From positions 2,604,001 to 2,668,000 of the forward strand of contig NZ_CP155793.1 of the NCBI RefSeq assembly GCF_039729145.1: a DNA stretch of 64,000 bases, in the 5' to 3' direction. Every line of letters starts with the position of its first letter. Position 1 is the first letter of the stretch. The DNA is from Microbacterium sp. SY138 (GTDB lineage Bacteria > Actinomycetota > Actinomycetes > Actinomycetales > Microbacteriaceae). Positions 52,196-60,802 of the stretch are shown here, piece after piece. The position numbers and the translations under genes were made by a program. The notes beneath the pieces were generated by a model. That model saw only the letters and a list, made by a program, of their open reading frames with translations. It ran no database searches and was not told the DNA's origin.

Positions 52196-55100
52196 ATGAA
52201 CCGCGTCACCGTCGACGACCTGCTCTCCGTCCGCACGCCCGAGCAGCCCGCGCTGTCTCCGGACGGCACCCGCATCGCCTTCGTGCTGCGGACCACCGAC
52301 CGCGACGGCGACCGCGACGCACGGGCGCTGTGGCAGGTTCCGGCCGCGGGCGGAACCCCCTCCGCGCTGACCTACGCGACGGCGGACTCGACGCCGGTAT
52401 GGAGCCCGGACGGCTCGCAGCTGGCGTTCCTGCGCGCGCAGGACGGCCCCGCGCAGATCTGGCTCCTCCCGGCTGCCGGTGGCGAGGCGCGCAACCTCAC
52501 GACTCTCCCCCTCGGCGCCGGCGCCCCCGCCTGGAGCCCCGACGGACAGCGCATCGCCTTCACGGCGCCGGTCGACGGCGCCGCGCTCCCCGGCGAGGGC
52601 GCGGAGACCATCCTCGCCCGGCGTTCGGCACCGACGGCCACCGACCGTCTCGGCTACAAGGCGGACGGCGCGGGGAACCTCGGCACCCTCGTGCAGCAGG
52701 TGCACGTGCTCGACGTCGACTCGGGCGCCGTCACGGTCCTCACCCGCGGATCCTCCCACGCCTCCGAGCCGTTCTGGTCGCCCGACGGCACGCGGATCGC
52801 CTACTCGTCGAGTGTCGAGGACGATGCGGACCTGACGATGCGGATCCCCGTGTTCGTGCGCTCCTCCACCGACCCGAACAGCGAGGCCGTGCAGATCAGT
52901 GCCGCCGACGTGCAGGCCACAGCGGTCGGCTGGACTCCGGACGGTCGCCACGTGCTGGCGGCCGGACGTCTCGACACCGAGGTCGGCAACGCGGATCTGC
53001 TGCTGTTCCCGGTCGACGGCGGAGAGCCGCAGAACATCACGGGAAGCCTCGACCGCAACGTGATGCCGGGTGGCCCCGGCTACCCCGGTGGGATGCCGCG
53101 GTTCACCGACGGCGGGGACATCGTGTTCTGCCTGCGTGACAACGGCTACTCGCACGTGTACCGCGTGGCCCCCGACGGGTCGGGCGCTGTGACGCTCGTC
53201 GGCGGCACCGCGAACGTGTCCGGGCTGTCGGTCGCCGGAGCATCCGCGGCGATCGTGCTCGCCACACCGGAGTCGTTCGGCGACGTCGCACTCCTGGACC
53301 TCGCCGACGGGACGACGAGCGTGCTCACCGGATACGGCACCCCCGACTTCGACCTCGTCCGCGCCGAGGAGCGCCGCTTCACGATCTCGGACGGCACGGT
53401 CGTCACCGGATGGCTGCGTCGAGACCCCGACGCCGCAGGGCCTCTCCCGCTGCTGCTCGACATCCACGGCGGCCCGCACAACGCGTGGAACGGCGCGGCC
53501 GACGTCATCCACCCGTATCACCAGGTGCTCGCACGACGCGGCTGGGCCGTCCTCACCCTCAATCCGCGCGGCAGCGACGGCTACGGCGACGCCTTCTTCT
53601 CCGCAGTCTCCGGAGGGTGGGGCGTCAGCGACGCGAACGACTTCCTCGAGCCGATCGACCAGCTCGTGGCCGAGGGCATCGCGGATCCGGCTCGCCTCGC
53701 CGTCACCGGCTACAGCTACGGCGGCTTCATGACCTGCTTCCTCACCTCGCGCGACGACCGCTTCGCCGCTGCCGTCGCCGGAGGTGTGGTCACCGACCTG
53801 TTCTCGATGGGAGGCACGTCCGACTTCGGCCACTACCTGTCGTCGAAGGAGAACGGCGGACTGCCCTGGCGCGACGAGGAGCGCATCTCGGCGCAGTCCC
53901 CGTTCACGCAGGTCGATCGGGTCACCACGCCCACCCTCATCCTGCACGGAGCGGCCGACGACCGCTGCCCCGTCGGTCAGGCGGAGCAGTGGTTCACCGC
54001 CCTGCGCGAACGCGGTGTCCCCACGCGTCTCGTGCTCTACCCCGGCGGTTCTCACCTGTTCGTCCTCTCCGGCGCACCCTCGCACCGGGCGGACTTCTCA
54101 CAGCGCGTGATCGACTGGGTCGAGCAGTACGCCCCTGCCGCGGGGAAGCCCGTGCGCGCACGGCTCGACGCCCGGCACTGGCAGCAGCGGCTGAGCGCCC
54201 TGGCCGTAGCGCACAAGGTTCCTGGGGCGACCCTCGGCATCCTCCGCGTCGGCGAAGAGCCGGTATATGCGCATCACGGCATACTCAATGTGCGCACCGG
54301 CATCGAGACCACCGACGACTCCGTCTTCCAGATCGGCTCGATGACGAAGGTGTGGACCGCCTCCGTCGTGATGCGGCTCGTCGACGAGGGCAGGCTCGAC
54401 CTCGATGCCCCGATCGTCGACTACCTGCCAGAGTTCTCCTCCTCGGATCCCGAGATCACCGGTCGTGTCACGATGCGCCACCTGCTCAGCCACACCAGCG
54501 GGATCGACGGCGACGTCTTCACCGACACCGGGCGGGGTGACGACACGCTCGAGAAGTACGTCTCGCTCCTGGACGGGGTCGCCCAGAACCACCCGCTGGG
54601 GGCGACCATGTCGTACTGCAATTCGGGGTTCGTGCTCGCGGGCCGCGTGATCGAGAAGATCACCGGCACCAGCTGGGACCAGGCCATGCGCGACCTGCTC
54701 ATCTCGCCGCTCGGCCTCTCCCATTCCTCCACGCTCCCGGAGGAGGCCATCATGTTCCGGGCGGCCAGCGGCCACACCGAGACCGGCGACGACGGTCCCG
54801 TGCTCGCCCCCGCCTGGATGCTCCCGCGCGCGATGGGTCCGGCGGGACTGGTGAACTCCACGACCGCCGACGTGCTCGCCTTCGCCCGCATGCACCTCAC
54901 GGGGGGACTCGCCGCCGACGGCACGCGGGTGCTGTCGGAGGAGAGCGTGCGACGGATGCAGCAGCGGGAGGTCGACATGCCCGATCCGTACTCGCTCGGA
55001 GACGCCTGGGGCGTGGGGTGGATCCTGTTCGACTGGGACGGGCGCCGACTCTACGGTCACGACGGGAACACCATCGGCCAAGCCGCGTTCCTGCGCATCC

Positions 55101-55528
55101 TGCCGGACGAGCAGCTCGCGGTGACGATGCTCACCAACGGCGGCAACACGCATGACCTGTATGCCGAGCTGTTCGACGAGATCTTCTCCGAGCTCGCGGA
55201 TGTGCACGTGCCGGCGGGCCTCACCCCTCCGGAGGAGCCGTTCGCCGACGACTTCTCCGAGTTCGAGGGCATCTACGACCGCTCCGGGGTCCGCACCGAG
55301 ATCTTCCGCGGTGACGAAGGTCTCCGCATGCGCACCACGCTCAACGGCCCCCTCGCCGCGCTGCTCCCCGACCCGGTGCAGGAGCACCCGCTGGTCCCGG
55401 TGCGTCACGGCGAGTTCGTGATGCGGCCGGAGGGCGAGCAGGGGTGGCATGCCGTGGTCTTCTACTCCCTGCCCACCGGCGAGCGCTACCTGCACCACGG
55501 CGTCCGCGCGGCGCCGAAGGTGTCGTGA
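52196..55528 (+). CDS. Fusion of S9 prolyl-oligopeptidase-family peptidase and beta-lactamase-family hydrolase
   Basis: A single 1110-residue frame. Residues about 1-380 are a beta-propeller with WSPDG repeats (TPVWSPDGSQLAF, APAWSPDGQRIAF). Residues 390-650 are the S9 catalytic domain: Ser507 (GYSYGGFMT), Asp588/589 (HGAADDRCP) and His620 (GGSHLF). From about 665 a class-C-fold serine hydrolase follows: Ser715-x-x-Lys718 (GSMTKVWTA), Tyr807-x-Asn809 (SYCNSG), His955-Asp-Gly957 (YGHDGNT), and a C-terminal beta domain. No frameshift or stop separates them. No signal peptide. The second half closely resembles 44183-45571. It would give one polypeptide with two serine active sites, suited to sequential digestion of imported peptides. 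ATG 52196 follows TTGGAG. Confidence 0.9.
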   Translation: MNRVTVDDLLSVRTPEQPALSPDGTRIAFVLRTTDRDGDRDARALWQVPAAGGTPSALTYATADSTPVWSPDGSQLAFLRAQDGPAQIWLLPAAGGEARNLTTLPLGAGAPAWSPDGQRIAFTAPVDGAALPGEGAETILARRSAPTATDRLGYKADGAGNLGTLVQQVHVLDVDSGAVTVLTRGSSHASEPFWSPDGTRIAYSSSVEDDADLTMRIPVFVRSSTDPNSEAVQISAADVQATAVGWTPDGRHVLAAGRLDTEVGNADLLLFPVDGGEPQNITGSLDRNVMPGGPGYPGGMPRFTDGGDIVFCLRDNGYSHVYRVAPDGSGAVTLVGGTANVSGLSVAGASAAIVLATPESFGDVALLDLADGTTSVLTGYGTPDFDLVRAEERRFTISDGTVVTGWLRRDPDAAGPLPLLLDIHGGPHNAWNGAADVIHPYHQVLARRGWAVLTLNPRGSDGYGDAFFSAVSGGWGVSDANDFLEPIDQLVAEGIADPARLAVTGYSYGGFMTCFLTSRDDRFAAAVAGGVVTDLFSMGGTSDFGHYLSSKENGGLPWRDEERISAQSPFTQVDRVTTPTLILHGAADDRCPVGQAEQWFTALRERGVPTRLVLYPGGSHLFVLSGAPSHRADFSQRVIDWVEQYAPAAGKPVRARLDARHWQQRLSALAVAHKVPGATLGILRVGEEPVYAHHGILNVRTGIETTDDSVFQIGSMTKVWTASVVMRLVDEGRLDLDAPIVDYLPEFSSSDPEITGRVTMRHLLSHTSGIDGDVFTDTGRGDDTLEKYVSLLDGVAQNHPLGATMSYCNSGFVLAGRVIEKITGTSWDQAMRDLLISPLGLSHSSTLPEEAIMFRAASGHTETGDDGPVLAPAWMLPRAMGPAGLVNSTTADVLAFARMHLTGGLAADGTRVLSEESVRRMQQREVDMPDPYSLGDAWGVGWILFDWDGRRLYGHDGNTIGQAAFLRILPDEQLAVTMLTNGGNTHDLYAELFDEIFSELADVHVPAGLTPPEEPFADDFSEFEGIYDRSGVRTEIFRGDEGLRMRTTLNGPLAALLPDPVQEHPLVPVRHGEFVMRPEGEQGWHAVVFYSLPTGERYLHHGVRAAPKVS

Positions 55529-56679
55529 TGAGCGTGCAGGCGGACGTGGACCTCGACCGGGTCCTGGCCGACATCGAGACCCTCGTCTCCTGCGAGTCCC
55601 CCTCCGACGACCTCGACGCCGTCTCCCGCAGCGCCGATGTCGTCGCATCCCTCGGCGAGCGGCTGCTGGGCGTGGCCCCCGAGCGCATCGTGATCGAAGG
55701 GCGCACGCATCTGCGATGGCGGTTCGGCGAACCGGTGGTGCTGGTCCTCGGTCATCACGACACGGTCTGGCCGCTCGGCTCGCTGCGGAGACTTCCGTTC
55801 CGCCTCGACGACGGCGTGCTGCGGGGGCCGGGATGCTTCGACATGAAGACCGGCGTGGCGATGGCATTGCATGCCGTGGCGGCGCTGCCCGACCGCACCG
55901 GCGTCAGCATCCTGATCACGGGTGACGAGGAACTCGGTTCGCCGAGCTCACGCGCACTGATCGAGCAGGAGGCGCTCGGCTGTGCCGCGGCCCTCGTGCT
56001 GGAGGCCGCGGCCGAGGGCGGCGCCGTGAAGATCGCGCGCAAGGGCGTCTCGCTCTACCGGGTGCACGTCACCGGCCGGGCGGCTCACGCCGGGCTGGAA
56101 CCGGAGCGCGGGGTGAACGCCGCCGTCGAGGCCGCGCATCTGCTGCTCGCGATCGCCGACCTGGGCGACCGCGCGGCGGGGACCAGTGTGACCCCTACGC
56201 TCGTGCGCGCCGGCAGCACCACGAACACGGTGCCGGCCGCGGCGGAGTTCGCGGTCGACGTACGGGTGCGCACAGTGGCGGAGCAGGACAGGGTGGATGC
56301 GTCGCTCCGCGGCCTCCCTCCGACGATTCCGGGTGCGTCCGTCCGTATCGAGGGCGGTGCGAACCGACGTCCGTTGGAGCCGGAGTCGTCGGCGCACCTG
56401 TTCGCGCAGGCGGTCGCGATCGCCGCGCGCACCGGACTCACTCCGTTCCAGGGCGTCGCGGTCGGCGGGGCCTCCGACGGCAACTTCACCGCAGCGCTCG
56501 GCGTGCCGACGCTCGACGGCCTCGGTGCCGTCGGCGGTGGCGCGCACGCCGATGACGAGCACGTGGTGATCGCGATGATCCCCGAACGCACCCTGCTGCT
56601 GCAGGAGCTGATCGCCACCGTCCTGGCCGCGCGGGAGACACCGCTCGATCGGGATGCACGGGCCGGAGGAAGGGCATGA
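55528..56679 (+). CDS. M20-family metallopeptidase (probable N-acyl-L-amino-acid deacylase)
   Basis: A 383-residue M20 enzyme starting in a TGATG overlap with the fusion gene. The dinuclear metal site is visible: LGHHDTVWP (about 74), GPGCFDMKTG (about 102) and the catalytic Glu pair in TGDEELGS (about 132), and a later metal His in GAHADDE (about 350). The dimerisation domain carries VTGRAAHAG. The order with GNAT and an enolase-superfamily racemase parallels the Geobacillus D-to-L amino acid conversion operon, where the M20 enzyme removes succinyl from N-succinyl-L-amino acids. A carboxypeptidase role is the alternative. Confidence 0.85.
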   Translation: MSVQADVDLDRVLADIETLVSCESPSDDLDAVSRSADVVASLGERLLGVAPERIVIEGRTHLRWRFGEPVVLVLGHHDTVWPLGSLRRLPFRLDDGVLRGPGCFDMKTGVAMALHAVAALPDRTGVSILITGDEELGSPSSRALIEQEALGCAAALVLEAAAEGGAVKIARKGVSLYRVHVTGRAAHAGLEPERGVNAAVEAAHLLLAIADLGDRAAGTSVTPTLVRAGSTTNTVPAAAEFAVDVRVRTVAEQDRVDASLRGLPPTIPGASVRIEGGANRRPLEPESSAHLFAQAVAIAARTGLTPFQGVAVGGASDGNFTAALGVPTLDGLGAVGGGAHADDEHVVIAMIPERTLLLQELIATVLAARETPLDRDARAGGRA

Positions 56680-57587
56680 GCATGACGGATGCCGCCGCGT
56701 TCCGCGCTTCGCCGGAGGAGGCGGCCGATGCCGCGAGCGCCGCAGCCAGGAGAGCGGGAGTGGATATCCGCCTGCTTTCGGAGGTGGACGACTTCGCCCG
56801 GGTCGCCGAGCTGTTCCAGAGCATCTGGACGAAGCAGGGCGAGGCCTCTCCCGTCAACGTCGAGACCCTGCGGGCGCTGTCGAAGGCCGGCAGCTACGTG
56901 GGCGGCGCCTTCGAGCACGACGAGCTGGTGGGAGCGTGCTTCGGGTTCTTCGCCGCCCCCGGCCAGCGCGCCCTGCACAGCCACATCGCCGGTGTCTCCT
57001 CGCGCATGCGGGGCCGCAGCGTCGGCTTCGCCCTCAAGGTGCATCAGCGGGCATGGGCGCTCGACGAGGGGCTGGACGAGATCTCCTGGACGTTCGATCC
57101 GCTCATCAGCCGGAACGCGCATTTCAACCTCGTGAAGCTCGCGGCGAGCCCGACGTCGTATCACCGCAACTTCTACGGACACATGGCCGACGCCCTCAAC
57201 GGCGCGGACGACACCGATCGGATGCTGGTGACCTGGTATGTGCGCGACCCCCGGGTCGTGGCCGCCTGCCACGGCGATCCCGCCGTCTCCGCCGACCGAC
57301 CCGACGAGGGATTGACCGACGGATCCGCCGACGGATCCGCGCACGTCGAGCCCCTGCTCAGCGTGGGCGAGGATCTCGGGCCGCTCCGTCATCGCACCGA
57401 CGCGCGCCTGGTGCGCGTGGCGTTGCCGCGCGACATCGAGACCCTGCGTCTGACCGAACCCGCCCGCGCGACCGCGTGGCGTCTGGCGCTGCGGGAGACG
57501 CTCGGATCATCGCTGGAGGGTGGAGGTCGCGTGCTCGCGTTCGACCGCTCCGGCGCCTACACCATCGACAGAGGAGAACAGGGATGA
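56676..57587 (+). CDS. GNAT-family acyltransferase
   Basis: A 303-residue protein with an N-terminal GNAT-like domain (about 28-165; IRLLSEVDDFARVAELFQ; HSHIAGVSSRMRGRSVGFAL corresponds to the acyl-CoA-binding region) and a C-terminal extension found in the group of predicted acetyltransferases that neighbours NSAR/MenC-like enzymes. ATGA overlaps on both sides tie it to the M20 and racemase genes. Proposed: N-succinylation (or other acylation) of D-amino acids from acyl-CoA. Acyl donor not determined by sequence. Confidence 0.8.
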   Translation: MSMTDAAAFRASPEEAADAASAAARRAGVDIRLLSEVDDFARVAELFQSIWTKQGEASPVNVETLRALSKAGSYVGGAFEHDELVGACFGFFAAPGQRALHSHIAGVSSRMRGRSVGFALKVHQRAWALDEGLDEISWTFDPLISRNAHFNLVKLAASPTSYHRNFYGHMADALNGADDTDRMLVTWYVRDPRVVAACHGDPAVSADRPDEGLTDGSADGSAHVEPLLSVGEDLGPLRHRTDARLVRVALPRDIETLRLTEPARATAWRLALRETLGSSLEGGGRVLAFDRSGAYTIDRGEQG

Positions 57588-58690
57588 AGCTCACCGGATT
57601 CGAGCTGCGCGTGATCGAGATGCCCCTGGTATCGCCGTTCCGGACGTCGTTCGGGGTGCAGACCGTGCGCGAGGCGCTGCTGGTCCGCGCGGTCACCGAC
57701 GAGGCGGAGGGCTGGGGCGAGGGGGTCGCGATGAACGACCCGTTGTACTCCTCCGAGTACGTGGAGGCGAGCGTGGATGTGATCACGCGATTCCTGCTAC
57801 CGGCGCTCGCGCAGGTGAAGGATCTGGACGCGGGTGGCGTCGCGCCGGCGCTGGCGAAGTTCAAGGGGCACCGCATGTCGAAGGCCGCGGTCGAGCTGGC
57901 GATCCTCGATGCGCAGCTGCGCGCGGCCGGAGTGCCGCTCTCCCGCGAGCTCGGTGCCGTGCGCGACCGGGTCGACTGCGGTGTCTCGGTCGGCATCATG
58001 GACTCCATTCCCGAGTTGCTCGACGCCGTCGGCGGATACCTCGACGAGGGGTACGTGCGCATCAAGCTGAAGATCGAACCGGGATGGGACATCGACCCCG
58101 TGCGCGCGGTGCGGGAGCGCTTCGGCGACGACGTGCTGCTGCAGGTCGACGCGAACACCGCGTACCACCGCGGCGACGCCCGGCATCTTGCCAAGCTCGA
58201 CCCGTTCGACCTGCTCCTGATCGAACAGCCCCTCGACGAGGAGGATCTGCTCGGCCACGCGCAGCTCGCCCGGGCCATCACGACTCCGGTGTGCCTCGAC
58301 GAGTCGATCGTGTCGGCCCGCGCGGCGGCGGATGCGATCGCCCTCGGCGCGTGCTCGATCGTGAACATCAAGCCCGGCCGCGTCGGCGGATACCTCGAAG
58401 CGCGTCGCATCCACGACGTGTGCGTGGCCAACGACATCCCGGTGTGGTGCGGCGGGATGCTCGAGACCGGGATCGGCCGTGCGGCGAACGTCGCTCTCGC
58501 GGCGCTGCCGGGCTTCACGCTCCCCGGCGACACCTCGGGTTCGGGCCGCTACTACTCCCGCGACATCACCGAGCCGTTCGTCGTCGAAGACGGCACGCTC
58601 ACGGTTCCGACGGGCCCGGGGATCGGTGTCACCCCGGACCAGGCTGCGCTGGACGCCGTGACGGTCCGCACCGAGTGGATCGCCGTCTGA
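57584..58690 (+). CDS. Enolase-superfamily enzyme, N-succinylamino-acid racemase / o-succinylbenzoate synthase-like
   Basis: A 368-residue MLE-subgroup protein. The KxK catalytic lysine motif (YVRIKLKIEPG, about 160), metal ligands Asp (QVDANTAY), Glu (LIEQPLDE) and Asp (CLDESIVS), and the second catalytic Lys (VNIKPGRVGG, about 263) are all in place. GGMLETGIGRA matches the NSAR/OSBS group. No other menaquinone genes are nearby, while GNAT and M20 genes are coupled by ATGA overlaps, so racemisation of N-acylamino acids is favoured over o-succinylbenzoate synthesis. Confidence 0.88.
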   Translation: MKLTGFELRVIEMPLVSPFRTSFGVQTVREALLVRAVTDEAEGWGEGVAMNDPLYSSEYVEASVDVITRFLLPALAQVKDLDAGGVAPALAKFKGHRMSKAAVELAILDAQLRAAGVPLSRELGAVRDRVDCGVSVGIMDSIPELLDAVGGYLDEGYVRIKLKIEPGWDIDPVRAVRERFGDDVLLQVDANTAYHRGDARHLAKLDPFDLLLIEQPLDEEDLLGHAQLARAITTPVCLDESIVSARAAADAIALGACSIVNIKPGRVGGYLEARRIHDVCVANDIPVWCGGMLETGIGRAANVALAALPGFTLPGDTSGSGRYYSRDITEPFVVEDGTLTVPTGPGIGVTPDQAALDAVTVRTEWIAV

Positions 58691-58711
58691 GCACAGGATG
58701 ACCGCCCGAGC

Positions 58712-58768
58712 GGGGCACGACGATCCTGTCGAGATCGACCAAGAGTCGATACGATTTCGTCGTGCCCC
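58712..58768. promoter_or_regulatory. Nested dyads between the racemase gene and pucR
   Basis: Outer 12-bp arms GGGGCACGACGA (58712-58723) and TCGTCGTGCCCC (58757-58768) are perfect complements. Inside lies ATCGAC-CAAGA-GTCGAT (58734-58750), a second perfect dyad. It sits 46 bp before the PucR start. It could be a terminator stem for the operon or a multi-site operator. Confidence 0.55.
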
Positions 58769-58814
58769 ACAGCTCCGCGACCGGCGGTCTCCCCCTACCC
58801 TGGGCCCTGTGCTC

Positions 58815-60485
58815 ATGTCCGTGACGACCAGGCCCCGCGCCAGCCTCGGCCGGGTCATCGAAGACCTCGGCAACACCCTGCTCGAGGTCGTGAGCGGTGC
58901 GGCCGACGACGACGCCGAGATCGAGACGGTCGTCATCCACGACGTCCTCGACGACGCCATGCCGATGCGCGGTGCCCTCGTCCTCGGCGTCGGGCTGAGC
59001 GACCCCGAGGAGATCGCCGCACTGCTGCAGACCCTCGCCGCCCAGCACGCCTCCGCCCTCGTGCTACGCGCCCCGGTGCGCGCCGAGCAGCCGGTGCGCG
59101 ATGCGTCCGAGGCCACCGGCATCCCTGTCCTCGCCCTCACCCGCGGGGCGTCGTGGGCACAGTTGGCCGCGATGCTGCGCTCGCTCATCGCCGAGGGCGA
59201 CGTCGGCGATCAGGGAGCCACCACGCTCGGCGGGATGCCTTCCGGCGATCTCTTCGCCCTCGCCAACGCGATCGCCACCCTGTTGAACGCACCGGTCACG
59301 ATCGAGGACCGCAACTCCCGGGTCGTCGCGTTCTCGGGGCGCCAGCACGAAGCCGATCCGGCACGCATCGAGACGGTTCTCGGACGACAGGTCCCCGAGC
59401 GGTTCGCACGCCAGCTCGAAGAGCGCGGGGTCTTCCAGGAGCTGTATCGCAGCGAGGATCCGATCGACGTCGGTCCGGTGCTCAACACCGAGGGCCTTCC
59501 GTCCTTCCCCCGCGTGGCCCTGGCCGTGCGCGCGGGCGACGAGATCCTCGGATCGATCTGGGCCGCGGTGCAGGAGCCGCTCTCCCCCGACCGTGTGCGT
59601 GCGCTGAAGGACTCCGCCGGCTTGGTGGCCCTGCATATGCTGCGCCTGCGGGCCGGTGCCGATGTCGAGCGCCGGCTGCGCGCCGACCTGCTCGCCACCA
59701 TCCTCGAAGGGGGTCCGGGTGCGGCGGATGCCACGGCGCGGCTGCGGCTGAACGACCACCGATGCGTGGTCCTCGCGCTGTCCGCGGCGGAAGAGGCCGA
59801 CGACGAACCATCGGCCGGCGCCCGGGGTGTCGCGGAGAGACAGCACATCGCCGACGCCTTCGCCGTGCACCTGGGCGCGGTCTACCTCCGTTCCGCCGTC
59901 GCCGTGATCGGCGATGTCGTGTACGCCGTGGTCGGCACCCGCCCGGAGCAGGGCGATGCCGAATCCGGAGCCGAGCGCAGCGACGCGGACAACCGCGCTG
60001 CGCGTGTGGCCACCGACTTCCTCGGTCGGCTCGGAGCGACCAGCGAGATCCGCATCGGCGTCGGCACGGTGGCGGACGAGACCACCGGCATCCCCTCATC
60101 CCGCGCGAACGCCGACCGCGCCCTCCGCGTGGTCCGACAGGCCCCGTCGCATGAACCGGTGGCACGCTTCACCGCTGTGCAGATGGAGGCACTGCTGGTC
60201 GAGCTCGGCGACCTCGTGCGTGCACGGGGTGACCAGCCCACCGGCCCCGTCGCCCAGCTCCTCGCCCAGGATCGGGAGAAGGGCACGCACCTGGTCGAGA
60301 CGCTGCGGGCCTGGCTCGATGCCTTCGGCGATGTCGCGGTGGCCGCGGCCCGGGTCTACACGCACCCGAACACCTTCCGGTATCGGCTGCGCCGACTGTC
60401 GGAGATCAGCGGACTCGATCTGACCGATCCGGAAGCCCGGTTCTCGGCCATGGTGCAGCTGCGTCTGCTCGTTCCCCGCGACTGA
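58815..60485 (+). CDS. PucR-family transcriptional regulator
   Basis: A 556-residue regulator: N-terminal PucR-type domain (about 1-130; VVIHDVLDDAMPMRGALVLGVG), a GAF-like middle (LNAPVTIEDRNSRVVAFSG, about 160-300), a GGDEF-related segment, and a C-terminal helix-turn-helix (VAAARVYTHPNTFRYRLRRLSEISG, about 510-540). ATG 58815; GTG at 58809 is an alternative. PucR relatives control purine, amino-acid and GABA catabolism. At the end of the D-peptide run it is the obvious local regulator. Confidence 0.88.
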   Translation: MSVTTRPRASLGRVIEDLGNTLLEVVSGAADDDAEIETVVIHDVLDDAMPMRGALVLGVGLSDPEEIAALLQTLAAQHASALVLRAPVRAEQPVRDASEATGIPVLALTRGASWAQLAAMLRSLIAEGDVGDQGATTLGGMPSGDLFALANAIATLLNAPVTIEDRNSRVVAFSGRQHEADPARIETVLGRQVPERFARQLEERGVFQELYRSEDPIDVGPVLNTEGLPSFPRVALAVRAGDEILGSIWAAVQEPLSPDRVRALKDSAGLVALHMLRLRAGADVERRLRADLLATILEGGPGAADATARLRLNDHRCVVLALSAAEEADDEPSAGARGVAERQHIADAFAVHLGAVYLRSAVAVIGDVVYAVVGTRPEQGDAESGAERSDADNRAARVATDFLGRLGATSEIRIGVGTVADETTGIPSSRANADRALRVVRQAPSHEPVARFTAVQMEALLVELGDLVRARGDQPTGPVAQLLAQDREKGTHLVETLRAWLDAFGDVAVAAARVYTHPNTFRYRLRRLSEISGLDLTDPEARFSAMVQLRLLVPRD

Positions 60486-60500
60486 CGCACCCCTCGCACC

Positions 60501-60564
60501 ATCAGGGGACAGCGCCACCTCAGGGACAGGGCCGCATCAGCGGACAGCGCCACCTCAGGGACAG
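60501..60564. repeat. Two 29-bp direct repeats in the pucR-lrp intergenic region
   Basis: Copies at 60501-60529 and 60536-60564 are 28/29 identical (consensus core GGACAGCGCCACCTCAGGG). Downstream, GCTCGTGGCC occurs three times between 60602 and 60685. No coding frame of note is present in the 317-bp gap 60486-60802; its right end is the Lrp control region. Confidence 0.85.
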
Positions 60565-60749
60565 CGCCTGCCCCGCCCCTCCCGGGGACGGGGCCGGCAG
60601 AGGCTCGTGGCCCGTCGCCGTCGACACCCGGCAGGGGCGGCTCGTGGCCTCTCCGTCGAGTGCGCGTGATGCCCGCTCGTGGCCGACATCCTGCGTATCT
60701 GACACTCATTTCAACACGTATAGGGCATTCAGACCATAGAGTGAGTTTC

Positions 60750-60770
60750 GATTGATCGATCCGATCAATC
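60750..60770. promoter_or_regulatory. Perfect palindrome upstream of the Lrp/AsnC gene
   Basis: GATTGATCG-ATC-CGATCAATC: 9-bp perfect arms around a 3-bp centre, 32 bp ahead of the Lrp start, within an AT-richer stretch (60710-60770). Typical size for an Lrp/AsnC autoregulatory site. Confidence 0.55.
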
Positions 60771-60802
60771 CACGCGACCCGAAGAACGTGACGGTGATCG
60801 AA

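Noticed and set aside
57584..58690. Menaquinone menC
   Set aside because: No other menaquinone genes are seen in the window and the flanking coupled genes match the N-acylamino acid racemase context; not fully excluded.
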